In this document: in pieces, positions 6,968 through 14,998 of the stretch
How positions within the stretch are numbered: the stretch's first letter is position 1
Layout: each line of letters opens with the position of its first letter
Assembly (NCBI GenBank): GCA_029558675.1
Contig: JAKQEF010000104.1
Location: 1 to 33,047 of the forward strand
Length of the DNA: 33,047 nt
Reading direction: 5' to 3'
Source of the DNA: Bacteroidota bacterium
GTDB taxonomy: Bacteria > Bacteroidota > Bacteroidia > Bacteroidales > Tenuifilaceae
Position numbers and translations under genes: made by a program
The notes under the pieces: model-generated
Database searches by the model: none
What the model saw: only the letters and a program-made list of their open reading frames with translations
What the model was told of the DNA's origin: nothing

Positions 6968-7411
6968 TTAGCTGTCATGATTTGAAATTGCTTCAAATAT
7001 TTTCAATTTTATTTCTTCATTTATCTCGGGCTCATTAATTACTGAGTTTATCACTTCAAAGAGCAAATCTTTGTCTATTGCACCTGATGCTACATGGTAA
7101 CTAATATTCTCCATTTCTCTGATAAATCTCGATACAATAAAAACGTATCCGTTTATTAGCAAGAAATGCGCTCCCAATGCAATTGCAATCCGTTTATTTC
7201 CATCGCTGAAACAATGAAATTTGTTAGAACAGAAAAACAAATGTGTCAACTTATCCACAAAATCAGGATAATAATCATCGTTTTGAATATGATCTAAAAC
7301 GCTTTCAAGTTTGCCTATATCAAGAATGCCATCATCGCCTCCACCACTTACTTCAACTGTTTTCCGATGAATCTCTTTTGCTTGTTCTATGATAATATAA
7401 AACAATCTCAT
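6968..7411 (-). CDS. doc: Doc-type toxin of the Fic/Doc family
   Basis: The 147-residue protein has the Fic/Doc loop H66-C-F-S-D-G-N-K-R74 (HCFSDGNKRIAIALG). This matches the Doc signature HxFx(D/N)GNKR, in which a Lys replaces the second Gly of AMP-transferring Fic enzymes. Doc toxins phosphorylate elongation factor Tu and arrest translation; activity here is inferred from family. The length is near the usual 125-150. The ATG overlaps the stop of the upstream gene by 4 bp (7408-7411), so the two are translationally coupled, as in toxin-antitoxin pairs. The partner is not a small Phd antitoxin but a 338-residue RhuM-like protein. Confidence 0.85.
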   Translation of the reverse strand: MRLFYIIIEQAKEIHRKTVEVSGGGDDGILDIGKLESVLDHIQNDDYYPDFVDKLTHLFFCSNKFHCFSDGNKRIAIALGAHFLLINGYVFIVSRFIREMENISYHVASGAIDKDLLFEVINSVINEPEINEEIKLKIFEAISNHDS

Positions 7412-8424
7412 TCTCTTTCTTTTAGGCGTTTAAAAACGTCTTTTGCTTCTGCAAGCCTTTCTGCTAATTCTTTGCTCTTTTCGCCTAAGAAACGTTCAAA
7501 ATCTCCTGCTGGTACGGCTCCAATGTATTCTTCTAATTGCTGATGCAAAACATCTCTAAAAGCAAGGTCTCGACTTGCCATTTTTCGCCTTGCTTTCTCA
7601 ATCAACGGAACCCATAAAGGCAATTGCTCAAATGCAGAGAAAAGATTGTCTAGTTCGAAGCTTGTAAGTTTTCTGCCTAGTTTATTGTATCGTTCTTCAA
7701 TTAGTTTTGCTAAGCCAAATTCATAACTTGAAATCAGGTCTAAAACCTCGCTGTACATCGTTTCACGAACGTTGTCCTTCTGGCTGAGTTTTAAAATCTG
7801 ACGGTATTCGGTAGAATGTTCTTTGAAAATGGATTGATAAATTTTATTTGTGTAGATAGCATACTTTGCATTTCCCATTGCAATGTAATTGCTTAAAGCG
7901 TCCGTAAACTCTTTTCTGTAACTTTCTTCTTTATAATAACTAAGAATAAAGTCTTCGTCTCGTTGGTTTATATATTTTGTGCTGCCACCCGTGCGTTTGT
8001 TGATGGTGTCAAGTACAATATCAAGAACAATGCTTCTGAGCGTTCTTGCTTTCTCGCTCTCTTTCAGAAGCATTCCGAGATTTAAAAACGCACGAAAATT
8101 GAACAAACCAAGGTTTCTAATTTTGTGACCGACATTTATGTCGCTCACACCCGATTCTTGCAAGACTAAAATAAACTCTTTCAGCTGCTTACCCCTTAAA
8201 ACCTCGTAACCATTTACCTTTAATTCCTTTTCGTGAACTTCGAGATAACGCTCTACAGTTCGTTCATCAATTTCGAAGAAAGATGCAATTTGACTTTTTA
8301 AAAATCGGAACTGATTATCAAACACGATTCCTTCAATCCCTACCGCTTTTTGAATTTCTTCAATTGCATAGTTGTTATTTAATATATTTTGCCGTGCTAC
8401 GGTCGAGTTTGTCAAATCTTTCAT
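7408..8424 (-). CDS. RhuM-like DNA-binding protein coupled to Doc
   Basis: The 338-residue protein has a helix-turn-helix-like stretch near residues 43-62 (LKSQIASFFEIDERTVERYL). It is followed by LGLFNFRAFLNLGMLLKES and ARTLRSIVLD, which parallels the RhuM core (YYNLDVIISIGYRVKSR...FRIWANKVL) of the 1102-1956 gene. The remainder is helical and charged, ending in a probable coiled coil (ELAERLAEAKDVFKRLKERE). There is no signal peptide. Position and overlap with doc suggest an antitoxin and/or autorepressor, although it is much longer than the usual Doc antitoxin. Function is inferred. The gene is AT-rich relative to its flanks. Confidence 0.7.
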   Translation of the reverse strand: MKDLTNSTVARQNILNNNYAIEEIQKAVGIEGIVFDNQFRFLKSQIASFFEIDERTVERYLEVHEKELKVNGYEVLRGKQLKEFILVLQESGVSDINVGHKIRNLGLFNFRAFLNLGMLLKESEKARTLRSIVLDIVLDTINKRTGGSTKYINQRDEDFILSYYKEESYRKEFTDALSNYIAMGNAKYAIYTNKIYQSIFKEHSTEYRQILKLSQKDNVRETMYSEVLDLISSYEFGLAKLIEERYNKLGRKLTSFELDNLFSAFEQLPLWVPLIEKARRKMASRDLAFRDVLHQQLEEYIGAVPAGDFERFLGEKSKELAERLAEAKDVFKRLKERE

Positions 8425-8614
8425 TCTAACTTAATGTCATATTAATTTTTAAAAGTCCACAATTTACTGATTTCTTTTCAACGAAGCAGGAGCATTGGCA
8501 AAAGAACTGTTTTGTGTGTTGGCTATTCATTGTTCGTTTTTTTTTGCCTTTAAGTAGCAAATTGGCTTCTGTGTCGTTGTTTTTTTACACTTGCGCCCAA
8601 CTAACGTTTAAACA
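8425..8614. other. AT-rich gap upstream of the doc operon
   Basis: No gene is seen. It has homopolymer runs and an imperfect inverted pair, TGTTGGCTA near 8518 and GCGCCCAAC near 8594. The promoter of the doc pair should lie here, but I find no full TAnnTTTG box on the minus strand. Confidence 0.4.
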
Positions 8615-10411
8615 CTAAAAATCACCCAGCCCATATATGCTACCATCCTCATTTTTTTCGGGTTGCCATGTGCGCACATGGATAACGGGCTGATCGGCAT
8701 CGTTCAGGTCAACCATCAGGAATAGGTAACCCGTGTCGCCATAGTTGGGTGAGAAGTAATCCTGCTTGATCTGTATGCCGTACACCTCATCGCCCCTACC
8801 CGATTTGCGGATAATATTATCCTCGAAACGGATGTTGATATACTCCTTGCTGGCAAAGGAGTGCCTTAAGTTTTGTATGTACTGCTCCTTGGTGTAGCGA
8901 TTGTATCGCACAATCTCGTTGTTGCGGTACGGGTTGTCGCCCGTGGTTTTGGGTTTCACCATCGAACCAACGATAATCAACGCATCATCGGCAAAAATGC
9001 TCTCGATATAGTCCAGTCGCTTCAGAGCATAGGCTGTTTTGTAGTTTTCCAAAAAGTTAATTATCACCAGTCTAACCCTTTCGCTCCACTTATCATTGCC
9101 AATAACATCTTTCAGGGCCTCTTGTCCCAATCCAAAGGTAATGTTGGAAATCTTCTTGCTCTCATCAAAAAAGAATATCACGTCCTCCACAAAGGTTTTG
9201 TTGTTATTGGCAAAGTGAAAACTCATGGGAAGTGCCCGGCACATCACACCGCCCTCAAAATGGGTATATTTGAGTTCGGGCTCACGGATAACCCTTGCCC
9301 TGCCATACTGAAGTATCTTCTGATATATTTCTAACCCCTCAGGGGTGAAAAGCGACGTTGCCGATTGGTAGTTACCCGATCTAATATGGCCTATCAGGCT
9401 GCGCATGGCTGCATTGTATGGTTCGGGATTGGCAACAGGGGTAAGGTTTCCTGACACCTCTCCGGCAGAGGACAATGCTTTGGCAGCAGCCACAGCCTGT
9501 TTTGCTCCAACGGGAACGGAGAAGTAACTATTTCGGAAGGGTACCACCTCCAGCTTACCCATTACATCGCGCAGCTCGTGGTCAATGGCGGTTTCGCCCT
9601 CAAAAACGTACTCGGCCTTAAAGCGTATCTCCATTTGGGGCGATTCGCCCAAAAACTCTGCAATACCCAATCCGTCTTTCACGCTATGCACATTGGTCCA
9701 GTCGCGCCCTGTCCAGTAGCAGTAGTCGAAATTCTTGGCGGGCTTCCCCTTGTAGGTTGCGTAAAGCGTGTGGACGGTAAGGTCGGACTCCTTTTTGCTC
9801 TCGGCGATAGTAAGCGATACCTCGCTAAATATGCTGTTAATCTGCATGGGAAGCCATGTGCTCATCAGGCGGCTTTGCCCTTGCCTATCGTTGCAAGTGA
9901 TATCGGAGGCGTTGGGGTGGCTGCGTAGCAGTGTGAGCGACCAGTAATAGTAACGCAACGCATCGGCCACTCTACCCGCCTCTTCTGCTTCAAAAGCATT
10001 AAGCGCAAATTCCTTGATTTTTTGCTCCCTATCGGCAAAAATTTTGTCCAAGTCATCCCGCCTGATATAACGAAACACCTTGGCATCGGGTTCGTTGCTC
10101 AACACTATACGCTCGGTGTTTCGCAGGGTGGCCTGCGAGTAGGTGTTTATCACGCCCTGAAAGGTCTCTTTGTAAGAATTGCCTCCTTCGGCCGTAGTCT
10201 CCTCTCGAAGAAGCGTAAACCGGCTCTCCACCTGGGTGGAAATCTGGTTAATAAGCATCCCTAGAGCCACTTGGTCAGCACGGTTGAGGGTTACCCCGGT
10301 ACCCTCGCCCCAGATATAGGTTTGTCTGTCGGCCTTAATCTGCTCAATGGTTTGGGCTTGGGTAAAAATGCAAAAGGATAGTAATAGTAAAGGGAGTACA
10401 AATTTCTTCAT
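8615..10411 (-). CDS. Exported LPP20-like protein with C-terminal NTF2/SnoaL-like domain
   Basis: I place the start at 10411, not at the ORF-track start 10450. The reason is that MKKFVLPLLLLSFCIFTQAQ is a signal peptide and the promoter boxes lie at 10430-10458, over the longer start. The 598-residue product begins with an LPP20-like segment (NRADQVALGMLINQISTQVES). The middle is unrecognised. The C-terminus (FLENYKTAYALKRLDYIESI, then FADDALIIVG) looks like an NTF2/SnoaL-like fold. There is no lipobox Cys, so it is probably periplasmic. Such proteins often accompany PEGA/FGE proteins in Bacteroidota, but here the two are separated by the doc pair. The function is unknown. Confidence 0.7.
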   Translation of the reverse strand: MKKFVLPLLLLSFCIFTQAQTIEQIKADRQTYIWGEGTGVTLNRADQVALGMLINQISTQVESRFTLLREETTAEGGNSYKETFQGVINTYSQATLRNTERIVLSNEPDAKVFRYIRRDDLDKIFADREQKIKEFALNAFEAEEAGRVADALRYYYWSLTLLRSHPNASDITCNDRQGQSRLMSTWLPMQINSIFSEVSLTIAESKKESDLTVHTLYATYKGKPAKNFDYCYWTGRDWTNVHSVKDGLGIAEFLGESPQMEIRFKAEYVFEGETAIDHELRDVMGKLEVVPFRNSYFSVPVGAKQAVAAAKALSSAGEVSGNLTPVANPEPYNAAMRSLIGHIRSGNYQSATSLFTPEGLEIYQKILQYGRARVIREPELKYTHFEGGVMCRALPMSFHFANNNKTFVEDVIFFFDESKKISNITFGLGQEALKDVIGNDKWSERVRLVIINFLENYKTAYALKRLDYIESIFADDALIIVGSMVKPKTTGDNPYRNNEIVRYNRYTKEQYIQNLRHSFASKEYINIRFEDNIIRKSGRGDEVYGIQIKQDYFSPNYGDTGYLFLMVDLNDADQPVIHVRTWQPEKNEDGSIYGLGDF

Positions 10412-10429
10412 AGCTACTAGATATTTGTT

Positions 10430-10458
10430 CAAAAATAACAAATATGGCATTATTTCAA
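10430..10458 (-). promoter_or_regulatory. Promoter of the LPP20-like gene
   Basis: The minus strand has TTG (10458-10456), an 18-bp spacer, then TATTTTTG (10437-10430), a full match to the Bacteroidota consensus. Transcription would start near 10423, just before the ATG at 10411, which rules out the longer ORF-track start. Confidence 0.65.
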
Positions 10459-10545
10459 TTATTTAGATGCCTTTGTTTAGGGTTTTATTGACAGAATTTA
10501 GTTTTTAAGAGGTGAATGGCATTATGGATGTGACTTTTTGGGAAC

Positions 10546-10670
10546 CCTCAAGGCTTCACTCTAAGTCAAACCTGGAGTGGAAAAGTGTAAGGCGTTAGGC
10601 TTAGCCCCCGAGCCCTCAGAGGGAGGCGTAAAGCGAATCTGCGAATTTGCATCAAACAAAATTGTTAATT
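10546..10670 (+). repeat. Repeat fragments upstream of the zeta-type module
   Basis: A degraded palindrome of the CAAGGYTTGACT family lies at about 10549-10575. GGAGGCGTAAAGCGAA then leads into GCGAATTTGCATCAAACAAA and ATTGTTAATT (10641-10670). That last 30 bp is identical to 11491-11520 on the other side of the zeta-type gene pair, but here it breaks off where the repeat normally continues. Nothing else is seen in the 10412-10744 gap. Confidence 0.75.
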
Positions 10671-10744
10671 AGATGCATCGGGGCTAATTATACAAATGGC
10701 TTAATATCTTTAGACAAAAAAGCGTATATTGCCACAAAAATGGC

Positions 10745-11305
10745 ATGCCAAATCTTTACATCATATCAGGGTGCAATGGGGCAGGGAAAACAACAGCATC
10801 ATACACAGTATTGCCTGAAATTTTGGAGTGCAAAGAGTTTGTCAATGCCGATGAAATAGCCAGAGGCATATCCCCTTTTCAGCCCGAGAGAGTTGCTATT
10901 CAAGCGGGTAGGCTAATGCTGAATAGAATAGCAAGCTTAATGGAAAAACGGGTTGATTTTGCTTTTGAAACCACGTTGGCCACAAAGTCGTATGTAAATC
11001 TAATAAGGAAAGCAAAAGAAAATAGTTATTTTGTTACGCTCGTTTTCTTTTGGTTAAATTCGCCCGAATTAGCATTGGAAAGGGTAAGGCTTAGGGTGCA
11101 ATCGGGCGGACACAACATTCCCCAAAAGGTGGTTTACAGGCGTTACCATGCAGGATTAAAGAATTTTAATAAGTTGTATCGTCCCATAGCAGACTATTGG
11201 ATGATTTTTGACAACTCCAGCCGCCCGGAGGTATTCGTAGCCGAGGGGTTTGGCGATAAAGAGGCGAAGGTTTACGTTCCCACAACTTTTAAAAAATTGA
11301 ACTAG
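10745..11305 (+). CDS. Zeta-toxin-like P-loop kinase
   Basis: The 186-residue protein opens with a Walker A loop (SGCNGAGKTTAS, residues 8-19). FVNADEIARGISPFQPE follows, typical of the zeta-toxin/COG4185 group, then DFAFETTLATKSY and LVFFWLNSPELALERVRLRV. Zeta toxins phosphorylate UDP-N-acetylglucosamine and so block wall synthesis, but chromosomal COG4185 members are largely untested. The length is near the minimal kinase size. It ends in TAG immediately followed by the ATG of a 53-codon partner gene. The pair is bracketed by 30-bp direct repeats. Classing it as a toxin is inference from the family and the layout. Confidence 0.8.
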   Translation: MPNLYIISGCNGAGKTTASYTVLPEILECKEFVNADEIARGISPFQPERVAIQAGRLMLNRIASLMEKRVDFAFETTLATKSYVNLIRKAKENSYFVTLVFFWLNSPELALERVRLRVQSGGHNIPQKVVYRRYHAGLKNFNKLYRPIADYWMIFDNSSRPEVFVAEGFGDKEAKVYVPTTFKKLN

Positions 11306-11467
11306 ATGGAGAATAGAGCAAACGAACTGCGAGAAAAAATTTTGCATGGTGTCAACCTTGCCTTTAAACGGCTGATGCAAACCAAGCAAAAAGAGGATGC
11401 TGAAGTGGCCATATCGAAAAATGGTAAGCCCGTTAGGGTAAAGGCTACTGAACTGCAGGAGGTGTAA
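11306..11467 (+). CDS. Small partner of the zeta-type kinase (putative antitoxin)
   Basis: This 53-residue ORF, too short for the ORF track, begins directly after the kinase stop codon (TAGATG) and reads MENRANELREKILHGVNLAF, then KRLMQTKQKEDAEVAISKNG and KPVRVKATELQEV. It is in frame, well formed and translationally coupled. A short helix followed by AISKNGKPVRV is common in small proteins next to COG4185 kinases. I infer an antidote role from position only. The toxin-first order is the reverse of the classical epsilon-zeta pair. Confidence 0.7.
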   Translation: MENRANELREKILHGVNLAFKRLMQTKQKEDAEVAISKNGKPVRVKATELQEV

Positions 11468-11490
11468 GATACAGATTTGTGAGGCGTGAA

Positions 11491-11602
11491 GCGAATTTGC
11501 ATCAAACAAAATTGTTAATTGCAAATTACTCATTGCACATTGCTCATTGATGAAGTCCTGCCGGACAATGGGAAGTCTTCACTTTCCATCGTGCCGAAGC
11601 CT
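11491..11602 (+). repeat. TTCCATCG-type repeat copy downstream of the zeta-type module
   Basis: It starts with GCGAATTTGCATCAAACAAA and ATTGTTAATT (identical to 10641-10670), continues CAAATTACTCATTGCACATT and GAAGTCCTGCCGGACAATGG, and ends with a second end-type sequence, ACTTTCCATCGTGCCGAAGC. It directly precedes the 222-bp multi-hairpin element. Confidence 0.8.
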
Positions 11603-11610
11603 CATGGAAG

Positions 11611-11832
11611 CGTTTGGGGGGAATAAACGTAGCGGTGCTACGCACCTGATTTTTCATTGGGTACCTGTCAACTACAAATGATTTCAGGGCTAACGCCCCT
11701 CATATTGCCTCTTCTTCTCTCTTTTTCTACGAAGATTGCGGGGCTACGCCCCTGATGTACTTTAATATCGCGGATTCGCAGATTCACGGATTCGCGAATT
11801 AACGAATTAACGAATACTTACACGTTTCCAAG
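11611..11832 (+). repeat. 222-bp multi-hairpin intergenic repeat, copy 2
   Basis: Same order and orientation as 780-1001: CGTTTGGGGGGAATAAACG, GGTGC-TAC-GCACC, GGGC-TAAC-GCCC, GGGGC-TAC-GCCCC, then ACGAATTAACGAATACTTAC and ACGTTTCCAAG. The segment between the second and third hairpins and the segment after the third differ from copy 1. Immediately after it, TCCTAACGGACTATGGAAAG (11832-11852) is an end of the TTCCATCG-type repeat. Confidence 0.85.
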
Positions 11833-11967
11833 TCCTAACGGACTATGGAAAGTGCTTTCCGCTTCAGCCTTTTACCTTTCTCGAACAATGAAAAGTGCTA
11901 CCGCCACCAAGAAACCGTCCATATTGGCATTGGAAACATTTAGATGATAATATTAAGCCCTTTACCG

Positions 11968-11999
11968 TTTGCTCATTCGGTTCATTTGCATTAGGTTTG
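11968..11999 (+). promoter_or_regulatory. Promoter of the M16 peptidase operon
   Basis: TTTG at 11968-11971, a 20-bp spacer and TAGGTTTG at 11992-11999 form one of the best consensus promoters in the window. Transcription would start near 12005, so the coding start must be 12018, not the ORF-track start at 11895. Confidence 0.75.
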
Positions 12000-12017
12000 C
12001 ACACTAATTTTTTGTCA

Positions 12018-13238
12018 ATGGAGTATCAACTACAAACCTTGTCCAACGGCATTCGTGCCGTGCATTTGCAAACGAAATCCAAGGTGGCGCACTGCTGCGT
12101 GATGGTCAACGCGGGCACCCGCGACGAGCTGAAGGATGAGTACGGATTGGCACATTTCATTGAGCATGTGATTTTTAAGGGTACTCGTAGGCGCAAGGCA
12201 TTCCATGTGATGAGCCGTTTGGAGGACGTGGGCGGCGAGCTGAATGCCTATACATCGAAGGAGGAGACTGTGGTACATGCTACTTTCCTTAAGCGCGATT
12301 TCTCGCGGGCGGTGGAGCTAATTGCCGATATACTATACCAGTCCACCTTTCCGTCCAAAGAGCTGGAGCGCGAAAAGGCTGTGATACTGGACGAAATCAA
12401 CTCGTACAAGGATTCGCCCTCGGAGCTGATTTTCGACGAATTTGAGGAGTTGATCTACCCCAATCACCCATTTGGCAGAAACATTTTAGGCTCAAAGAGA
12501 TGCCTTACCCGTTTTGGAAAAAACGATATTCTTCGTTTTATGGAGCGTACCTACAATACAGACCAAATGGTTTTCTGTTCGGTGGGCGATATTCCCATGA
12601 AAAGGGTGATGAGATGCCTTGAGGAGTGTTTCGGACGTATAGAGTCCAACAACCGTCCCTACCGGCGTACGCCAATATCGGCTTACGTGGCACGTTCTGC
12701 AGAAAAAAAGAAAAACACCTTTCAGGAGCACTGCATTGTGGGCTGTGCAACCTATAACCTTACTCACCCCAAGCGCATTGGGCTGCATTTGCTCAACAAT
12801 ATTCTGGGCGGCCCCGGGTTGAACTCGAGGTTGAATATGAGCCTTAGGGAGCGCAAGGGCTACGCCTACAACGTGGAGTCATCATACACTCCTTTTTCCG
12901 ATACCGGCCTGTTCTCAATATACTTTGGCAGCGACAGGGCAAACTTTGACAAATCGCTGTCGCTCCTGCACCGCGAGCTGAATATGCTGAGGACAAAACA
13001 GCTGGGCATACTCCAGCTATCCAAGGCCAAGCGACAGCTCATAGGGCAGCTGGCCATAGCCATGGAAAACAACGAAGCACTAATGCTGAATTTGGCGCGA
13101 AGCATATTGATATACAATGCATTTGACACTTTCGAGGCCATTAGCTCGCGAATCGAGAGCATTTCCTCTCCGGAACTGTTGGAGATTGCCAATGAGGTTT
13201 TTGCAATAGACAACCTTTCAACGTTGATTTATAAGTAG
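12018..13238 (+). CDS. M16-family zinc metallopeptidase
   Basis: I choose the ATG at 12018 (MEYQLQTLSNGIRAVHLQTK) because the promoter lies at 11968-11999 and homologues begin this way. The 406-residue protein has the inverted zinc motif H46-F-I-E49-H50 (AHFIEHVIFKG), with third ligand E126 in VILDEINSYKD, 76 residues on. The C-terminal half has LRERKGYAYNVESSY, the conserved Arg/Tyr region. Members of this size resemble mitochondrial processing peptidase beta and bacterial PqqL/YmxG-like enzymes that cut peptides. There is no signal peptide, so it is probably cytosolic. It abuts the O-methyltransferase gene (TAG then ATG with no gap), so the two are co-translated. Confidence 0.9.
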   Translation: MEYQLQTLSNGIRAVHLQTKSKVAHCCVMVNAGTRDELKDEYGLAHFIEHVIFKGTRRRKAFHVMSRLEDVGGELNAYTSKEETVVHATFLKRDFSRAVELIADILYQSTFPSKELEREKAVILDEINSYKDSPSELIFDEFEELIYPNHPFGRNILGSKRCLTRFGKNDILRFMERTYNTDQMVFCSVGDIPMKRVMRCLEECFGRIESNNRPYRRTPISAYVARSAEKKKNTFQEHCIVGCATYNLTHPKRIGLHLLNNILGGPGLNSRLNMSLRERKGYAYNVESSYTPFSDTGLFSIYFGSDRANFDKSLSLLHRELNMLRTKQLGILQLSKAKRQLIGQLAIAMENNEALMLNLARSILIYNAFDTFEAISSRIESISSPELLEIANEVFAIDNLSTLIYK

Positions 13239-13889
13239 ATGGAAGCAAGCAATTACTACCCGCACGAGCTGGAAGAGTACATCAGGAGGCATACAACTCC
13301 CGAAGATGATGTGCTTTACGAGCTTAACAGGCATACGCACCTGACGGAATACCATCCTCGCATGCTGTGTGGACAGATGCAGGGGAAGTTCCTCGAGTTG
13401 CTATGCAAAATGGTTAACCCATCACGGGTTCTGGAAATTGGAACTTTTACAGGGTATTCGGCCATCTGCATTGCGCGCGGATTATCGGAAGAGGGGCATT
13501 TGCACACCATTGAGATAAACGATGAGATTACCCAACAAACCCTTGATTTTTTCTCAAAGGCGGGAGTGGACCATAGAATAACCCTGCACGTTGGTGATGC
13601 TTTGGACATTGTGCCTGCCCTTGATGAGGTTTTTGATATGGTTTTCATCGACGGTGATAAGCGGGAGTATCCCCAATATCTGCATTGCTCGCTACCCAAG
13701 CTGAGAGCGGGTGGGTTTTTGGTGGCCGACAATGTGCTGTGGGGCGGAAAAGTGATTGACCCAAAGGCTGATGACCAATATACCCTTGCCGTAAGGCAAT
13801 TCAACGATCAGGTGGCACAGAATGAGGATTTGGAAAAGGTGCTTTTGCCTCTTCGCGATGGGCTAATCATTGCCCGAAAGGTGAAATAG
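13239..13889 (+). CDS. SAM-dependent O-methyltransferase (COMT/TrmR-like)
   Basis: The 216-residue protein has the SAM-binding loop LEIGTFTGYSA (from residue 65) and the metal-binding residues of the cation-dependent O-methyltransferase family: D138 and D140 in FIDGDK, and N165 in VADNVLWGG. The length fits the family (about 210-220). Characterised bacterial relatives methylate small catechol-like compounds or, as TrmR, the 5-hydroxyuridine of tRNA wobble bases. The substrate cannot be decided here. It starts directly after the M16 stop codon, an arrangement I infer to be an operon. Confidence 0.88.
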   Translation: MEASNYYPHELEEYIRRHTTPEDDVLYELNRHTHLTEYHPRMLCGQMQGKFLELLCKMVNPSRVLEIGTFTGYSAICIARGLSEEGHLHTIEINDEITQQTLDFFSKAGVDHRITLHVGDALDIVPALDEVFDMVFIDGDKREYPQYLHCSLPKLRAGGFLVADNVLWGGKVIDPKADDQYTLAVRQFNDQVAQNEDLEKVLLPLRDGLIIARKVK

Positions 13890-13988
13890 CGGCGGGTGCC
13901 TAACATTTTGGTAATTGGGAAAATACCCCAAATAAATGCAGCATCTGTTTGAACTAAAGAAGGCTTTGGCTGTTTATACACAAAAATC

Positions 13989-14888
13989 ATGGCCATGGCT
14001 TCCTATAGCATCAGGGAGATGTCGTTACTTTCGGGTATCAAGGCGCATACCATTCGGATTTGGGAGAAGAGGTACAACCTCTTTTCACCTCAGCGTACCG
14101 ATTCCAACATTCGCCGCTATAGCGACGATGATCTAAGATTGCTGCTCAACGTATCGCTATTGCTTTCCACCGGACATAAGATAAGCAAAATAGCCGAACT
14201 TTCGGTATCGGAAATTTGCAGCAGGGTAAATAGTATGGACGAATATCAGCAGGCGTCGTTGCTTCCCGGAATTCTGTTTGAGTCGGTATTGCATTTTAAC
14301 GAGGCAGAATTTTCAGGGAAAATCGATGATACCATAAACGAAAAAGGGTTTGAGTGGACATACGAGAATATGCTGGTTCCTTTTCAAAGGAAATTGGGAT
14401 TGCTTTGGCAAACCGGAGCTGTTCCCTCGCTGCAGGTGCATTTTGCATCTAATATTATCAGAGAAAAAATAGTAAAACACACGGCATCGCTTCCCCAATC
14501 AAATACCGGAGATAAAAGTATTCTTTTCTTTTTGCCCGATGGCGAGTTGCATGAGTTGGGATTGCTATATTTCAACTACATTGCCCGACAAGAGGGCTTT
14601 AATACGCTGTATTTAGGGCAGACAGTTCCCGTTGAAGCTCTTGTCGAACTTAAGAACAGGAGCGATATTGCAGGAATCGTGGTTTCTATCACCAGTTCAA
14701 TGAACAATGAAAACCTGAAAGCGATGTTTGCAATGTTGCGCGAAAATTTCCCCAACGCAGGACTAATGGTAACGGGTTTGCAGGTAGAGTTGAACCACGG
14801 ATTGGTGCCCAAGGAGGTTAAAATCCTTAAATCGGCACGCAGCTTCAGGGTTTACCTCGGTAAATTTAAGAATGGAAAGGGATTGTAG
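13989..14888 (+). CDS. MerR-family regulator with B12-binding-like domain (CarH/LitR type)
   Basis: The 299-residue protein has a MerR winged helix at residues 5-75 (IREMSLLSGIKAHTIRIWEK, then RRYSDDDL). A helical bundle follows, then a cobalamin-binding-like fold containing E186-x-H188-x-x-G191 (DGELHELG), as in AdoCbl light sensors CarH and LitR. The bundle has W-x9-VH where CarH-type proteins have W-x9-EH, so one upper-face residue is changed. No carotenoid gene is in the window, so the target is unknown. Two possible starts, 13989 and 13995, differ by two residues. It could act as a light- or B12-responsive repressor (inference). Confidence 0.85.
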   Translation: MAMASYSIREMSLLSGIKAHTIRIWEKRYNLFSPQRTDSNIRRYSDDDLRLLLNVSLLLSTGHKISKIAELSVSEICSRVNSMDEYQQASLLPGILFESVLHFNEAEFSGKIDDTINEKGFEWTYENMLVPFQRKLGLLWQTGAVPSLQVHFASNIIREKIVKHTASLPQSNTGDKSILFFLPDGELHELGLLYFNYIARQEGFNTLYLGQTVPVEALVELKNRSDIAGIVVSITSSMNNENLKAMFAMLRENFPNAGLMVTGLQVELNHGLVPKEVKILKSARSFRVYLGKFKNGKGL

Positions 14889-14998
14889 TTTATCCACTTT
14901 TTTAGGCATAATCAAGGATAATGTAAGGCTATTTATTTAATTTGGCACCTGTTTTTCGAAGCGATGCCTTACTTGTATAATTGTTCCATTGATTTGAT

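Noticed and set aside
8516-8606. Integron-like attC site
   Set aside because: GTTGGCT and GCCCAAC are present as an inverted pair, but attC sites run RYYYAAC to GTTRRRY, the opposite order, one core does not match, and there is no integrase.
10412-10450. ORF-track start of the LPP20-like gene at 10450
   Set aside because: A consensus promoter covers 10430-10458, and the signal peptide starts at the ATG at 10411.
11895-12017. 41-codon N-terminal extension of the M16 peptidase
   Set aside because: The promoter at 11968-11999 lies inside it, and family members begin near MEYQLQTLSNG.
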